In this document: piece by piece, positions 43,724-52,144 of the stretch
How the letters are laid out: each line of letters opens with the position of its first letter
Position numbering within the stretch: the first letter of the stretch is position 1
Source: Chitinophagales bacterium
Lineage (GTDB): Bacteria > Bacteroidota > Bacteroidia > Chitinophagales > Chitinophagaceae
Direction of reading: 5' to 3'
DNA: 54,108 bases
Assembly (NCBI GenBank): GCA_015654695.1
Contig: JAATGJ010000178.1
Coordinates: forward strand, 1-54,108
Notes under the pieces: model-generated
What the model saw: only the letters and a program-made list of their open reading frames with translations
The model's database searches: none
Told to the model about the DNA's origin: nothing
Program-made: the position numbers and the translations under genes

Positions 43724-44254
43724 ATGAAATACCTTCTCCTGTCATTTGCAAGCCTGTCTTTTTTTGCAGCATGCAATAATAATTCTGTTACGGAAAATAA
43801 TACAGGTAAAGTAGCTGAAACAGCTACAATTCAATCAGCCGCTCCGCCTGCTCCCTCCCTCCCTTCTTTTTCGATAGTTAATGATAAAGGCCAGGTGCTG
43901 GACCTCGCACAGTATAAAGGAAAGAGCGTATTCGTAAACCTATGGGCTACCTGGTGCGCACCATGCAGAGCTGAGATACCCTCTATTCAAAAACTGTATG
44001 CCAAAACGGATAAGAACAAAGCAGTTTTCGTCATGCTTTCACTCGATAACGACTTTGAGACAGCCAAACAATTTGCCGAAAAAACAAAACTGGGTTTACC
44101 CATTTATTATCCGGCATCCAATTTACCCACAGTATTTAGTGTAACCGGGATACCCGCTACATTCATATTTAATGAGAAAGGAGAACTCATTCATCACCAG
44201 GACGGTGCGGCCGATTATGATACAAAACATTTTTCCGATCTGCTGAATCAATAA
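43724..44254 (+). CDS. TlpA-like thioredoxin-fold lipoprotein
   Basis: 176 residues. Lipoprotein signal MKYLLLSFASLSFFAAC (Cys ~17), a Pro/Ala-rich linker, then a TlpA/ResA-like domain: SFSIVNDKGQVLDLAQYKGKSVFVNLWATWCAPCRAEIPSI with active-site CAPC (~82-85), and the cis-Pro region TGIPATFIFNEKG. Periplasmic thiol-disulfide oxidoreductase, tethered to a membrane. No Crp-type operator directly in front. Confidence 0.88.
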   Translation: MKYLLLSFASLSFFAACNNNSVTENNTGKVAETATIQSAAPPAPSLPSFSIVNDKGQVLDLAQYKGKSVFVNLWATWCAPCRAEIPSIQKLYAKTDKNKAVFVMLSLDNDFETAKQFAEKTKLGLPIYYPASNLPTVFSVTGIPATFIFNEKGELIHHQDGAADYDTKHFSDLLNQ

Positions 44255-44300
44255 AAAGTACATCATTTATAAAAGAAACCGGCTCTCGTGCCCTGTTTTT

Positions 44301-44345
44301 TGTAACTATTGTCACAGTTACTCTTATCTAATCAACTGAATTTCG
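44301..44345 (+). promoter_or_regulatory. Crp/Fnr operator and -7 element upstream of trx
   Basis: TGTAACTATTGTCACA at 44301-44316; reverse complement TGTGACAATAGTTACA. A GAATTTCG -7-like element starts at 44338 (GAATTTCGCTGAT), 21 nt after the operator. Leader to the thioredoxin ATG would be ~140 nt. Another -7-like box, TAATTTTG, is at 44436-44443. Confidence 0.7.
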
Positions 44346-44492
44346 CTGATATGAAAATTCAATGACATGAATTTCATCAATAGATTAAAAGCGGCTGAAC
44401 GGCTTTAAAATTCGTCAGGGTTGGGCTGGGTAGCTTAATTTTGTACTCCCCTGTCCAAAACGGGCATATTGCGGATTTTTAAAAAAGAAAAA

Positions 44493-44822
44493 ATGGAACC
44501 GACGACAAATAAAAGCGAAAGCTTTGGAGAAATCATCAATGGCAATACCCCTGTATTGGTTGATTTTTTTGCAGAATGGTGCGGGCCCTGCCGGCTGATG
44601 AAACCAATACTGGATGAATTGCACCAAAAGATGGGAGATAAGGTGCGTATCCTGAAAATTGATATTGATCAAAGCACAGCTTTGGCCGATAACTTAAATA
44701 TTCATAGCGTCCCTACCCTTGTGCTTTTTCAAAATGGAAAATCGCTTTGGCGGCAATCAGGTGTTTTACAGGCCGGGCAATTAGAAAAGATTATCACACA
44801 ATACAGAACCGATCAACAATAA
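44493..44822 (+). CDS. Thioredoxin
   Basis: 109-residue cytoplasmic thioredoxin. Active site FFAEWCGPCRLMKPIL (CGPC at ~33-36), then KIDIDQSTALADNLNIHSVPTLVLFQNGK with the cis-Pro. I use the ATG at 44493; a TTG 24 bp earlier is in frame but gives a lysine-rich non-conserved tail. It lies downstream of the third Crp-type operator, linking reduction power to the sulfur regulon. Stop overlaps the next gene's ATG (TAATG). Confidence 0.93.
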   Translation: MEPTTNKSESFGEIINGNTPVLVDFFAEWCGPCRLMKPILDELHQKMGDKVRILKIDIDQSTALADNLNIHSVPTLVLFQNGKSLWRQSGVLQAGQLEKIITQYRTDQQ

Positions 44823-45280
44823 TGTCAGATAAAAAAATGAACCGTGGCTACCTGGCATCCTCATTGGGATGCCGCTGTCCCCGTTGCCGTGAAGGGAAAT
44901 TATTTCAATATCCTATCAGCATAAGTTTGAAAAAGAATATGCAGATGAATAAGAACTGTGCTGTTTGCGGGCAGGCGACAGAGATCGAGGTAGGATTCTA
45001 CTATGGCACCAGTTATGTGAGTTATGTATTGACAGTAGCCCTGAGTGTGGCTACGCTTGTAGCCTGGTGGGCGATCATTGGGTTATCAACAGATGATAAC
45101 CGTTTTTTTTGGTGGATGGGATCTAACGCGGTACTGCTTCTCTTACTTCAGCCCTGGTTGATGCGACTGAGCCGCAGTCTCTGGATATCGTGGTTTGTAA
45201 AATTTGATCCTGACTGGAAAGATCACCAGCCGGAAGATGTTTCAGAAAGACTAAACCCGGACCACGGAAATAATTGGTAA
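44822..45280 (+). CDS. DUF983 membrane protein
   Basis: 152 residues from the ATG at 44822. N-terminal zinc-ribbon-like cysteines (GCRCPRCREGKLFQYP, then CAVCGQATEIEVGFYYGTSYVSY), followed by two hydrophobic segments (VLTVALSVATLVAWWAII, NAVLLLLLQPWLM) and RSLWISWFVKFDP, all typical of DUF983. Function unknown. The one-base stop/start overlap with the thioredoxin gene indicates coupled translation. Confidence 0.88.
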   Translation: MSDKKMNRGYLASSLGCRCPRCREGKLFQYPISISLKKNMQMNKNCAVCGQATEIEVGFYYGTSYVSYVLTVALSVATLVAWWAIIGLSTDDNRFFWWMGSNAVLLLLLQPWLMRLSRSLWISWFVKFDPDWKDHQPEDVSERLNPDHGNNW

Positions 45281-45333
45281 TACAATTACACTGTTGAAAT
45301 AAATAAGTTTCCTTTCGCCTTATATCCACGAGT

Positions 45334-48207
45334 TTACTTTAAGGAAACAGTTTGCTTAGTTCCGCTGTATTTTATCAAAACACCTTCTTTATTATCGAAG
45401 TTCAGTAATACAGCTTTGTCCCTGGTAATGTATTTTATCCGGAAATACCTCTTCGCCAGCATCCCGGAAAACTCACCTTGTCTTTTATCTATCGTAAGTG
45501 TTTTATTGGCTTCAGCATAATTGATCCGGATGGTTGAATACAAACCCTTTTCATAATTATAATTAAGCCCCTCGTCTTCATACAATGTAAACTCACCGTC
45601 TTTACCCGCATAAACATAGAGCGTAATGGTATCTGCTTTCTTTTCAGTAGTGTATTGCAAGGCCGGGCCATAAGGAATAACAGAACCTGCCTTTACAAAA
45701 ACAGGCATTCTCTCATAAGCGGCTTCTGCATTGATAGTTTGCCCTCCTTCTGCATACTGCCCGGTATATAAATTATACCATCCCTGGCCTTTGGGTAAAT
45801 AAACCTGCCGGCTCCTCTGTTTATAAGTATAAACAGGATTGATCAGCAAAGATGGCCCGAACATATACTGATCCGCGATATTCTTCACGGCATCATCCGC
45901 CGCAAAGTCCATTACCAGTCCACGCATGATGGTGTAGTCTTTATGATAAGTCTGTCCCGCGAGGGAATAGATATAAGGCAACAACCTGTACCGGAGTTTA
46001 TCATAGTATAACATACTTTGATAACAGGAATGATCCTCCGGCGATATGTTATACATTTCTCTGAATGGAAACTGGCCATGCGCCCTGAACAACGGAACAA
46101 ATGACCCGAATTGATACCAGCGTGCATTCATCTCCCTCCATTCTTCCAGCGTTTCCGCATCTGGTTTTTCAAATCTTTTTTCGACTGCAAAACCACCAAT
46201 ATCCATGGTCCAGTAAGGCATGCCTGACATAGAAAAATTGACACCTGCTGCTATCTGCAATTTCATATCATGCCACCTGCTTGATATGTCACCACTCCAG
46301 GTAGCTGCTGCATAGCGCTGCATACCTGAAAAAGCAGAACGGGTAAGAATGAATACTCTTTTGGTGGGATCAACCGAACGCTGACCTTCATATATACCTT
46401 TTGCATTCATCAATGGATAAGCATTGAGGTATTCTGAAGTAATACCTGTCGCCAGCGGATACATTTGTTGTTTTCTTCGTTGCGGGCTTACATTAGAAAG
46501 AATATCCGGCTCACTGGCGTCCATCCACCAGGCATCTACTCCTTTTTTATACAATTTATTATGCAAAAGGTCCCAGAAACCTTTTTGTGCATTTTCATCA
46601 AACGCATCATAGAAAGTGGACATATAGCCCTGTGCTATCCAGTCACGCTGACGATCTGCTATATTTCTTTTGTACAACCATCCTTTTTTATCAAACTCAT
46701 TATAGGCGCTGATACCTTCATAAAACTTAGGCCATACTGAGATCATGAAACGGGTATTGTATTTTTCATGCAGCACTTTTATCATGCTATCCGGGTTGGG
46801 AAAACGGGAAGCTTCAAATTCCTGGCTGCCCCAGTCGTCCTGTTTCCAGTAGCTCCAGTCCAATACAATATTATCTATCGGAATTTTTCTTTTCCTGAAT
46901 TCCTGTACTGTAGTTAATATCTCCTCCTGTGTTTTATAGCGTTCCCGGCTTTGCCAAAAACCGAATGTCCATACCGGCAACATCGTGGCTTTGCCTGTTA
47001 ATGTCCGGTAACCGCTGATCACTTCATCCATGTCCTTTCCGCAGATGAAATAATAATCCACTTGTTTACCCGCTTCAGATGAAAAACTCAATGTATTCTC
47101 ATCCTTACTATCAATCGGATCCAGCCATTTGAACGCCGTATATGATTCACCCCCATCGGGTGTCCACTCGAATTTTATGGGTATCTTTTTATTCTTTTCA
47201 AATGGAATATCCAGGATAGCGGTACCGGGGTTCCATGCCTGTCTCCAGCGATCAAGCAGTAACTTTCCATCAATCCATACTTTCATATAACCGGCATAGC
47301 TGACCCTTAATTTATGTATGCCGTTCATATCAGACGCTATACTTCCCTCCCATTTTATAAAACCATTACCCGGTTTGAATTCAGCAGGCAGGTACAACTT
47401 TGATTCGTTTACATATTCGTATTTTATATCCGACTCAGCTTTTTGCATTAATACCTCATCGGGCTTCTTTCTATCATTATAATAGGTAGCAGTCAACCAT
47501 CCGGGTTCACCAGTTTTTGAAAAGAGTTTTAATGAAGAAAGGTCCCTGTAGTTGCGGGTATCTCCCACTTTTGTTATGGAGTTGTTATCCCAGAGTATCC
47601 CATAATTATTTTTGGAAATAAGAAATGGAACGGCTACCTCAGTATTATTTTGAAAAAGAAAAACCTGGTAGCCTTTATAGTTCATTAGCCCGTCCTGGTG
47701 CTGACCCAGTCCATACCAGCCATCATTGGCTGAAGTTTCAAAACACTGATTGATCGCATACGTTTTTTCACCTTCATAGACAGCAGGTTCAATGCTTCGC
47801 CCGATTCTTTTTTCTGCAAGAATCTCTTTACCCTGCGCATTATAGAAAATTATACTTCCCGAGGTTAAGTTGACAACAGCGCTGATGAGTTTTGTTTTAA
47901 GTGTAAGATTGACTTTATCATTATTAGTAAGAAGATCCCACTGAGGCAGAGTGTCTTTCTTATAAACAGTAACAAGACTTTTTACTACCGGGAATTCTTT
48001 TTGCGGACTGGCTACTACACGTATGATCTCATCGTTGATAACCTGCAACCTTATTGCCTTCGCTTGACCCGGCAGATCATTACCGGGGTATATAATGACC
48101 CCATCGCTGGTTTTTGTATAATTATCCCCTGGTTGCGCAAAGGAAACAGGGGAAAAAACAAACAATCCGCATATAGCAGATAAGAATAGTTTAGGCAAGA
48201 CAGTCAT
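45334..48207 (-). CDS. GH31 alpha-glycosidase with PA14 insert (alpha-xylosidase-like)
   Basis: 957 residues, exported (signal MTVLPKLFLSAICGLFVFSPVSFA). Start ATG 48207. N-terminal GH31 beta-sandwich, with a PA14 domain at ~residues 230-370 (FIKWEGSIASDMNGIHKLRVS ... KVWIDGKLLLDRW). Catalytic barrel: WTFGFWQSRERYKTQEEIL, nucleophile Asp in WWMDASEPD, acid/base Asp in AAATWSGDISSRWHDMK, then SMSGMPYWTMDIGGF. C-terminal DUF5110-like sandwich. The PA14 insert is typical of alpha-xylosidases acting on xyloglucan oligosaccharides, so xyloglucan use is a fair guess. No other polysaccharide-utilisation genes sit beside it. Confidence 0.9.
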   Translation of the reverse strand: MTVLPKLFLSAICGLFVFSPVSFAQPGDNYTKTSDGVIIYPGNDLPGQAKAIRLQVINDEIIRVVASPQKEFPVVKSLVTVYKKDTLPQWDLLTNNDKVNLTLKTKLISAVVNLTSGSIIFYNAQGKEILAEKRIGRSIEPAVYEGEKTYAINQCFETSANDGWYGLGQHQDGLMNYKGYQVFLFQNNTEVAVPFLISKNNYGILWDNNSITKVGDTRNYRDLSSLKLFSKTGEPGWLTATYYNDRKKPDEVLMQKAESDIKYEYVNESKLYLPAEFKPGNGFIKWEGSIASDMNGIHKLRVSYAGYMKVWIDGKLLLDRWRQAWNPGTAILDIPFEKNKKIPIKFEWTPDGGESYTAFKWLDPIDSKDENTLSFSSEAGKQVDYYFICGKDMDEVISGYRTLTGKATMLPVWTFGFWQSRERYKTQEEILTTVQEFRKRKIPIDNIVLDWSYWKQDDWGSQEFEASRFPNPDSMIKVLHEKYNTRFMISVWPKFYEGISAYNEFDKKGWLYKRNIADRQRDWIAQGYMSTFYDAFDENAQKGFWDLLHNKLYKKGVDAWWMDASEPDILSNVSPQRRKQQMYPLATGITSEYLNAYPLMNAKGIYEGQRSVDPTKRVFILTRSAFSGMQRYAAATWSGDISSRWHDMKLQIAAGVNFSMSGMPYWTMDIGGFAVEKRFEKPDAETLEEWREMNARWYQFGSFVPLFRAHGQFPFREMYNISPEDHSCYQSMLYYDKLRYRLLPYIYSLAGQTYHKDYTIMRGLVMDFAADDAVKNIADQYMFGPSLLINPVYTYKQRSRQVYLPKGQGWYNLYTGQYAEGGQTINAEAAYERMPVFVKAGSVIPYGPALQYTTEKKADTITLYVYAGKDGEFTLYEDEGLNYNYEKGLYSTIRINYAEANKTLTIDKRQGEFSGMLAKRYFRIKYITRDKAVLLNFDNKEGVLIKYSGTKQTVSLK

Positions 48208-48267
48208 AATCAATTATTCATTTCCAAACAAATATCCTAAAAGTTGCATCTTAACCTGATACTATTT

Positions 48268-48378
48268 TCATTTTGACATTTGCAGGTATTTCACCTGTTT
48301 AAAACCGGTATGCTTTTTATAAAAAGAAAAATCCTTCATGTTTTGAAGGATATATACAAAGAATTTTTCTTTTATCAT
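48268..48378 (-). pseudogene. Truncated GIY-YIG gene start
   Basis: Minus-strand frame MIKEKFFVYILQNMKDFSFY, identical to the intact GIY-YIG start (48738) except for one residue, then diverging to KKHTGFKQVKYLQMSK and a stop. It arises from the 79-bp direct repeat at 48318-48396. Confidence 0.7.
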
Positions 48379-48396
48379 GCGGAGACTGAGGGATTC
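48318..48396. repeat. 79-bp direct repeat, copy 1
   Basis: Matches 48678-48756 with two mismatches, 360 bp apart. Contains the first ~20 codons of the GIY-YIG gene and ~18 bp upstream of its ATG. Confidence 0.85.
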
Positions 48397-48397
48397 G

Positions 48398-48457
48398 TCC
48401 CGATGCATCGGGATGATACGGTTTCCCGTATACACACTTTCTCCCGATGCATCGGGA
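48398..48457. repeat. Three consecutive hairpins with the TCCCGATGCATCGGGA palindrome twice
   Basis: Perfect 16-bp palindromes at 48398-48413 and 48442-48457, with a third stem ATACGG/CCGTAT (48416-48431) between them. They lie between the GIY-YIG 3' end and the truncated copy. Similar CCCGAT...ATCGGG repeats occur at 3607 and 12087. Confidence 0.7.
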
Positions 48458-48462
48458 CTCTT

Positions 48463-48738
48463 TCAACCACCCGAACAAGTCAGCCAATTCTTTACCAATT
48501 GTTCAAGATATTTCCTGCTTTTCATTCCTTTAATTTCCCGTTCTCTTTTAATGGCAGCAGATCTGGATTCATAGACTTCAAAGTAAACAAGTCTTAATGG
48601 GCGTTTTGAAGCTGTGTACTTGCTCATTCCATCAAAATGTTTACTCATTCTTCTGTCTAAATCATCGCATTGACCGATATAAAAAGAAAAATCCTTCATG
48701 CTTTGAAGGATGTATACAAAGAATTTTTCTTTTATCAT
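48463..48738 (-). CDS. GIY-YIG nuclease-domain protein (UPF0213-like)
   Basis: 91 residues from the ATG at 48738. GIY-YIG core: FVYILQSMKDFSFYIGQCDDLDRRMSKHFDGMSKYTASKRPLRL shown in parts, with VYI as the GIY element, YIG as the YIG element, catalytic Arg in DLDRR and Glu in YFEVYESRSAAIKREREIKG. Small stand-alone members of this family are common and mobile in Bacteroidota; their function is poorly known. It lies between a direct repeat and a hairpin cluster. Confidence 0.85.
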   Translation of the reverse strand: MIKEKFFVYILQSMKDFSFYIGQCDDLDRRMSKHFDGMSKYTASKRPLRLVYFEVYESRSAAIKREREIKGMKSRKYLEQLVKNWLTCSGG

Positions 48739-48756
48739 GCGGAGACTGAGGGATTC
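48678..48756. repeat. 79-bp direct repeat, copy 2
   Basis: Partner of 48318-48396; this copy covers the start of the intact GIY-YIG gene. Confidence 0.85.
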
Positions 48757-48922
48757 ACCATATACACATATACTATTAATATTCAATGCATTATGACTGT
48801 CATTAAAAAAAGGACAATGATTAGGACACTAAAACGATTCATGTTATGTTTTATTTTAATACATTGCGTTGGAAGGGTGTTTCAGTAGAATATTAGTAAG
48901 TTTATGATCTTACTTATGAGAA

Positions 48923-50938
48923 ATGAAAAAGATAGACTTACATCTACATAGTTTGCCAACGATTAGCGATGCTACTTTTAATTTTTCGTTGGATAAATTA
49001 AAAGAATATGTAAGTACAATGGAAATTGATTGTATTGCCATTACTAACCACAATAAATTTGACAAGGAACAATTCGAGACAATCACATCATCTATAGGAA
49101 TAACAACATTACCTGGAATCGAAATTGATTTAGAAAAAGGGCACCTCCTTTTAATTTCAGATAATAAGGATCTAGATGACTTTTCAGATAAATGTGCGTT
49201 AGTTGAGGCAAAAATAATCAGCAGTACCGATTTTATAACGGTTGCGGAACTTCGTTCCCTATTCCCCGATTTATCACAATATATTTTAATACCCCACTAC
49301 GATAAAAAACCAATTGTACGGCAAGAAATCATTGATTCATTAAAAGAATTTATTTCCGCAGGCGAAGTTGCCAGCGTCAGAAAGTTTAAGACGTGCATGA
49401 AGGAGACCGATAAACTTGTTCCAGTTATTTTCAGCGATACGAGATTTTCTGACAGTATGGGGGCATTTTCTACCAGACAAACTTTTATTGATTTAGATGT
49501 AATTACATTCACTGGAATTAGATCGTGTTTGTATGATAAGGGGAAAGTATTTCTTTCAAAAGACGATGGCAATGAACTTTTTCAGATTACGGATGATGGT
49601 ATAAAGGTTTCTACTGGTCTTAACGTTATGTTTGGAGAACGTTCAACAGGCAAAACTTTTGTTTTGAAGAAAATTTGTACCTCAATGGATAACGTAAAAC
49701 ACATTGAGCAATTTTCACTTCTTCAAAATGATGAAAAAAAATTTGATGACCTAATGAGTATTAGGCATAGCAGGTTATCGGAAAGTTTTTTGAAAGAGTT
49801 TAAAGAGGTAGTGGAAGATGTGGTAAAAATAGATTTAAAGCAAAATGATTTAGATATTGAGAAATATATCACTACTTTAGTGAAATTTGCAAATGAAAAT
49901 GAAAAAAAAGATGCGTTCTCAAATTCAGCATTATTTAGTGAAAGCTCATTCCTTATAATACCACAGGACAGTTTAAAAAAAATAATCCAAGCAACAGAAA
50001 CACTAATTGCAAACATTGAGTTCAGAGAAATTATTGATAAGCATATAGCGTTACAGGATTTAAAGCGTCTGGTAGTAGAACTAATAAAGAAGTTCAATGA
50101 AACGGAGGAGGCAAATTTGAAAAAAAAGTGGTTAACTGAATTGATAGAAAATATTCAGGGTGAGTTAAGGTTTAGAACTAACAGCACTTTCCCCGAAAAC
50201 ATCGATTTGTATTCAGTTATTACTGACTATAAAAAAGTAGAAAAATTTGAGCAAATTGTCTCTAATCTTAAAGTTGAAAAAGAAATTGAAAAGTTAGAAT
50301 TTCGAGGTTTTAAAGTTGTTGCAGCGACTAAAAACTTTTCGGGAGCAAGTGAACTTCAAGCTAAGAGTAAAAGCAAAATGAAATTTGTCGACGCTTTCGG
50401 TATTTACGATAAGCCGTACCAATATCTTCAGTGTTTAAAAGAGAAAACGCTGGAAGAGACTCAACTGTACAAATTTTTTGTAGACATAGATTACAAAACA
50501 CTGAACAAGCATGGTTTTCCCGTTTCGGGCGGCGAGAGATCAGAATTTAATTTATTACACGAAATTAGCGATGCATTGCAACACGATATGTTATTGTTAG
50601 ATGAACCAGAATCATCTTTTGACAACTTATTTTTGAAAAACGAAGTAAACGAGCTTATCAAAGACATAGCGAAACAAATACCAGTAATTGTCGTTACACA
50701 TAACAGCACTGTGGGTGCATCAATAAAACCTGACTACGTATTGTATACAGCGAAAAAACTAAATGGAAGCATAGTTGAGCATACTGTATATTCGGGTTAC
50801 CCTTCAAACAAAGAACTTAAATGTTACAAAACCGGGAACGTGATTGCGAACTTTGAAGTAATGTTAAACTGCCTTGAAGCAGGGCCAGGAGCTTATGATG
50901 AACGAAGAAAGGAAAATTATGATATACTTAAAAATTGA
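48923..50938 (+). CDS. PHP phosphoesterase domain fused to ABC/SMC-like ATPase; candidate defence effector
   Basis: 671 residues. N-terminal PHP phosphoesterase-like domain with metal-ligand motifs DLHLHS (His 7, 9), TNHN (His 43), GIEID (Glu 67), His 74, IPHYDKK (His 125) and SDTR (Asp 172). An ABC/SMC-type ATPase follows: Walker A GERSTGKT (~238-245), a helical middle (~280-500), signature SGGERSEFN (~534), Walker B MLLLDEPESSFDN (~555) and H-loop VVTHNS (~590). The fusion resembles TrlF-type and other PHP-ATPase proteins found in defence-rich regions. The prediction is ATP-gated nucleic-acid or nucleotide cleavage. The region is AT-rich and unlike its upstream neighbours. It overlaps its small partner by 20 bp. 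Confidence 0.8.
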   Translation: MKKIDLHLHSLPTISDATFNFSLDKLKEYVSTMEIDCIAITNHNKFDKEQFETITSSIGITTLPGIEIDLEKGHLLLISDNKDLDDFSDKCALVEAKIISSTDFITVAELRSLFPDLSQYILIPHYDKKPIVRQEIIDSLKEFISAGEVASVRKFKTCMKETDKLVPVIFSDTRFSDSMGAFSTRQTFIDLDVITFTGIRSCLYDKGKVFLSKDDGNELFQITDDGIKVSTGLNVMFGERSTGKTFVLKKICTSMDNVKHIEQFSLLQNDEKKFDDLMSIRHSRLSESFLKEFKEVVEDVVKIDLKQNDLDIEKYITTLVKFANENEKKDAFSNSALFSESSFLIIPQDSLKKIIQATETLIANIEFREIIDKHIALQDLKRLVVELIKKFNETEEANLKKKWLTELIENIQGELRFRTNSTFPENIDLYSVITDYKKVEKFEQIVSNLKVEKEIEKLEFRGFKVVAATKNFSGASELQAKSKSKMKFVDAFGIYDKPYQYLQCLKEKTLEETQLYKFFVDIDYKTLNKHGFPVSGGERSEFNLLHEISDALQHDMLLLDEPESSFDNLFLKNEVNELIKDIAKQIPVIVVTHNSTVGASIKPDYVLYTAKKLNGSIVEHTVYSGYPSNKELKCYKTGNVIANFEVMLNCLEAGPGAYDERRKENYDILKN

Positions 50939-51221
50939 AAATAACAAAGGTTATTTTGTAAGACCAAAAGAAGACACAAGCGAGTTGGTAGAAATTGATA
51001 AAATCAATAAGGAAGATTTGATGTATCTTTTGAATCAACTTACTACTTCCGATTTTGAAATGGATGCTTATGACGAAAGTAAAATGGCAAATAAAGCACA
51101 TCAAATAATTTACAAAAATATATTTGAGAAATTCGAAACACTTATCACTACTAAATCGAAGTTTAAAGACGAAAGCGAAAGTTTTTACAAGGACGCATTT
51201 GAAAAATATAGTGCAGATTAA
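50919..51221 (+). CDS. Small partner protein of the PHP-ATPase
   Basis: 100 residues from the ATG at 50919, preceded by AAAGGA at a good distance. In-frame ATGs at 50895 and 50898 are alternatives. Acidic and helical: MIYLKIENNKGYFVRPKED, then NKEDLMYLLNQLTTSDFEMDAYDESKMANKAHQIIYKNIFEKFETLI in two helices and ESFYKDAFEKY. I recognise no named domain. The 20-bp overlap with the ATPase gene indicates coupled expression and a joint role. After its TAA the same frame continues into HNH-domain sequence. Confidence 0.75.
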   Translation: MIYLKIENNKGYFVRPKEDTSELVEIDKINKEDLMYLLNQLTTSDFEMDAYDESKMANKAHQIIYKNIFEKFETLITTKSKFKDESESFYKDAFEKYSAD

Positions 51222-51413
51222 TTAACAGATAAAAAAGGAATTTCAAATTGTCCTTTATGTGCAATAGGTCACGATGCCAACAAAAACAAAATTTGGAAAT
51301 TGGCAGAAATGGATGCAGATCATGTTTCAGCCTGGAGCAAAGGAGGTGAAACAGATAAAAACAACTGCCAAATGTTATGTAAAACGCACAACCGTGCAAA
51401 AGGGAATAAATAG
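51222..51413 (+). pseudogene. HNH endonuclease C-terminal remnant
   Basis: In the same frame directly after the TAA at 51219-51221, sequence reads TDKKGISNCPLCAIG, then AEMDADHVSAWSKGG, NCQMLCKTHNRAKGNK and a stop at 51411-51413. These are the zinc cysteines, the DxDH and the final HNH motif of an HNH nuclease C-terminus, such as those on DUF262-type restriction proteins. There is no start codon and no N-terminal part, so it is a remnant or a readthrough extension of the preceding gene. Confidence 0.75.
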
Positions 51414-52141
51414 GTAACAAAAAGCCGGAGAGTATACGCCCCAAGGCTAGGAAAACATTAAAGCGAAACTCATGTAGTAACGGATCTCGATCTTTAGAAA
51501 CTATCTTTTTTTAATTACTCATCCCCTACCTAAAGCATACTTAGACGTATGTTTAGGAAACCGACTTTTAACATGTTTTCAAACTTATACGTACGTATAA
51601 CCTTCGAATTTCAGTTTAAACCGCAAATTTTAGTATTACCCCCTAAAATGGATTTTAAAATAATGGAATTTGGACTTATACCTATGTATTTGGGTTCCGG
51701 CTCTAAAACACTTTTTTAAAAAAAAAACCAAGGTAAGACACCTTTTTTAAATTAGCGATGCATTTAATGGGGCGGGGGGTAACTTGTATATAATTACCAA
51801 ATAAATCAAGGCAACTGAAATGAAACCCTATAATTCAACATCATGCTTGCAAGAATATCTACGACTTTAAGTACAGGAAAACATTACCAAAACAGTTTAG
51901 CTGTTTTTATATAACAATAGTTAAATGCTAACTCCCTGATAAATCATCCCTGTAATTTGTATTTCGAATCATAAAATTTAATAAAGCTGAAAATGTATTT
52001 CATTTTCAGCTGTAACTATTTTTTTATTATCTCTTTATTAATTATACTACTATATATGACTTATATAGAAGGGTGGATAGTGTATTTTGCATGGCTGCAT
52101 TGCAGATTGACAATATCAGACATACAAAATAACTGTTCAGC
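51414..52141. other. AT-rich non-coding stretch with a 16-bp palindrome
   Basis: About 730 bp without a gene I can support. TTATACGTACGTATAA at 51585-51600 is a perfect palindrome, preceded by ACGTATGTTTAG at ~51545. There is an A/T homopolymer run with CCAAGGTAAGACACC near 51712-51748 and a G-run (GGGGCGGGGGG) near 51770. Could hold an att site, replication or transfer site, or an RNA; none demonstrated. Confidence 0.4.
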
Positions 52142-52144
52142 GTT

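Noticed and set aside
48398-48457. Hairpin array as a CRISPR remnant
   Set aside because: Only two palindromic copies, no regular spacers and no cas genes nearby.
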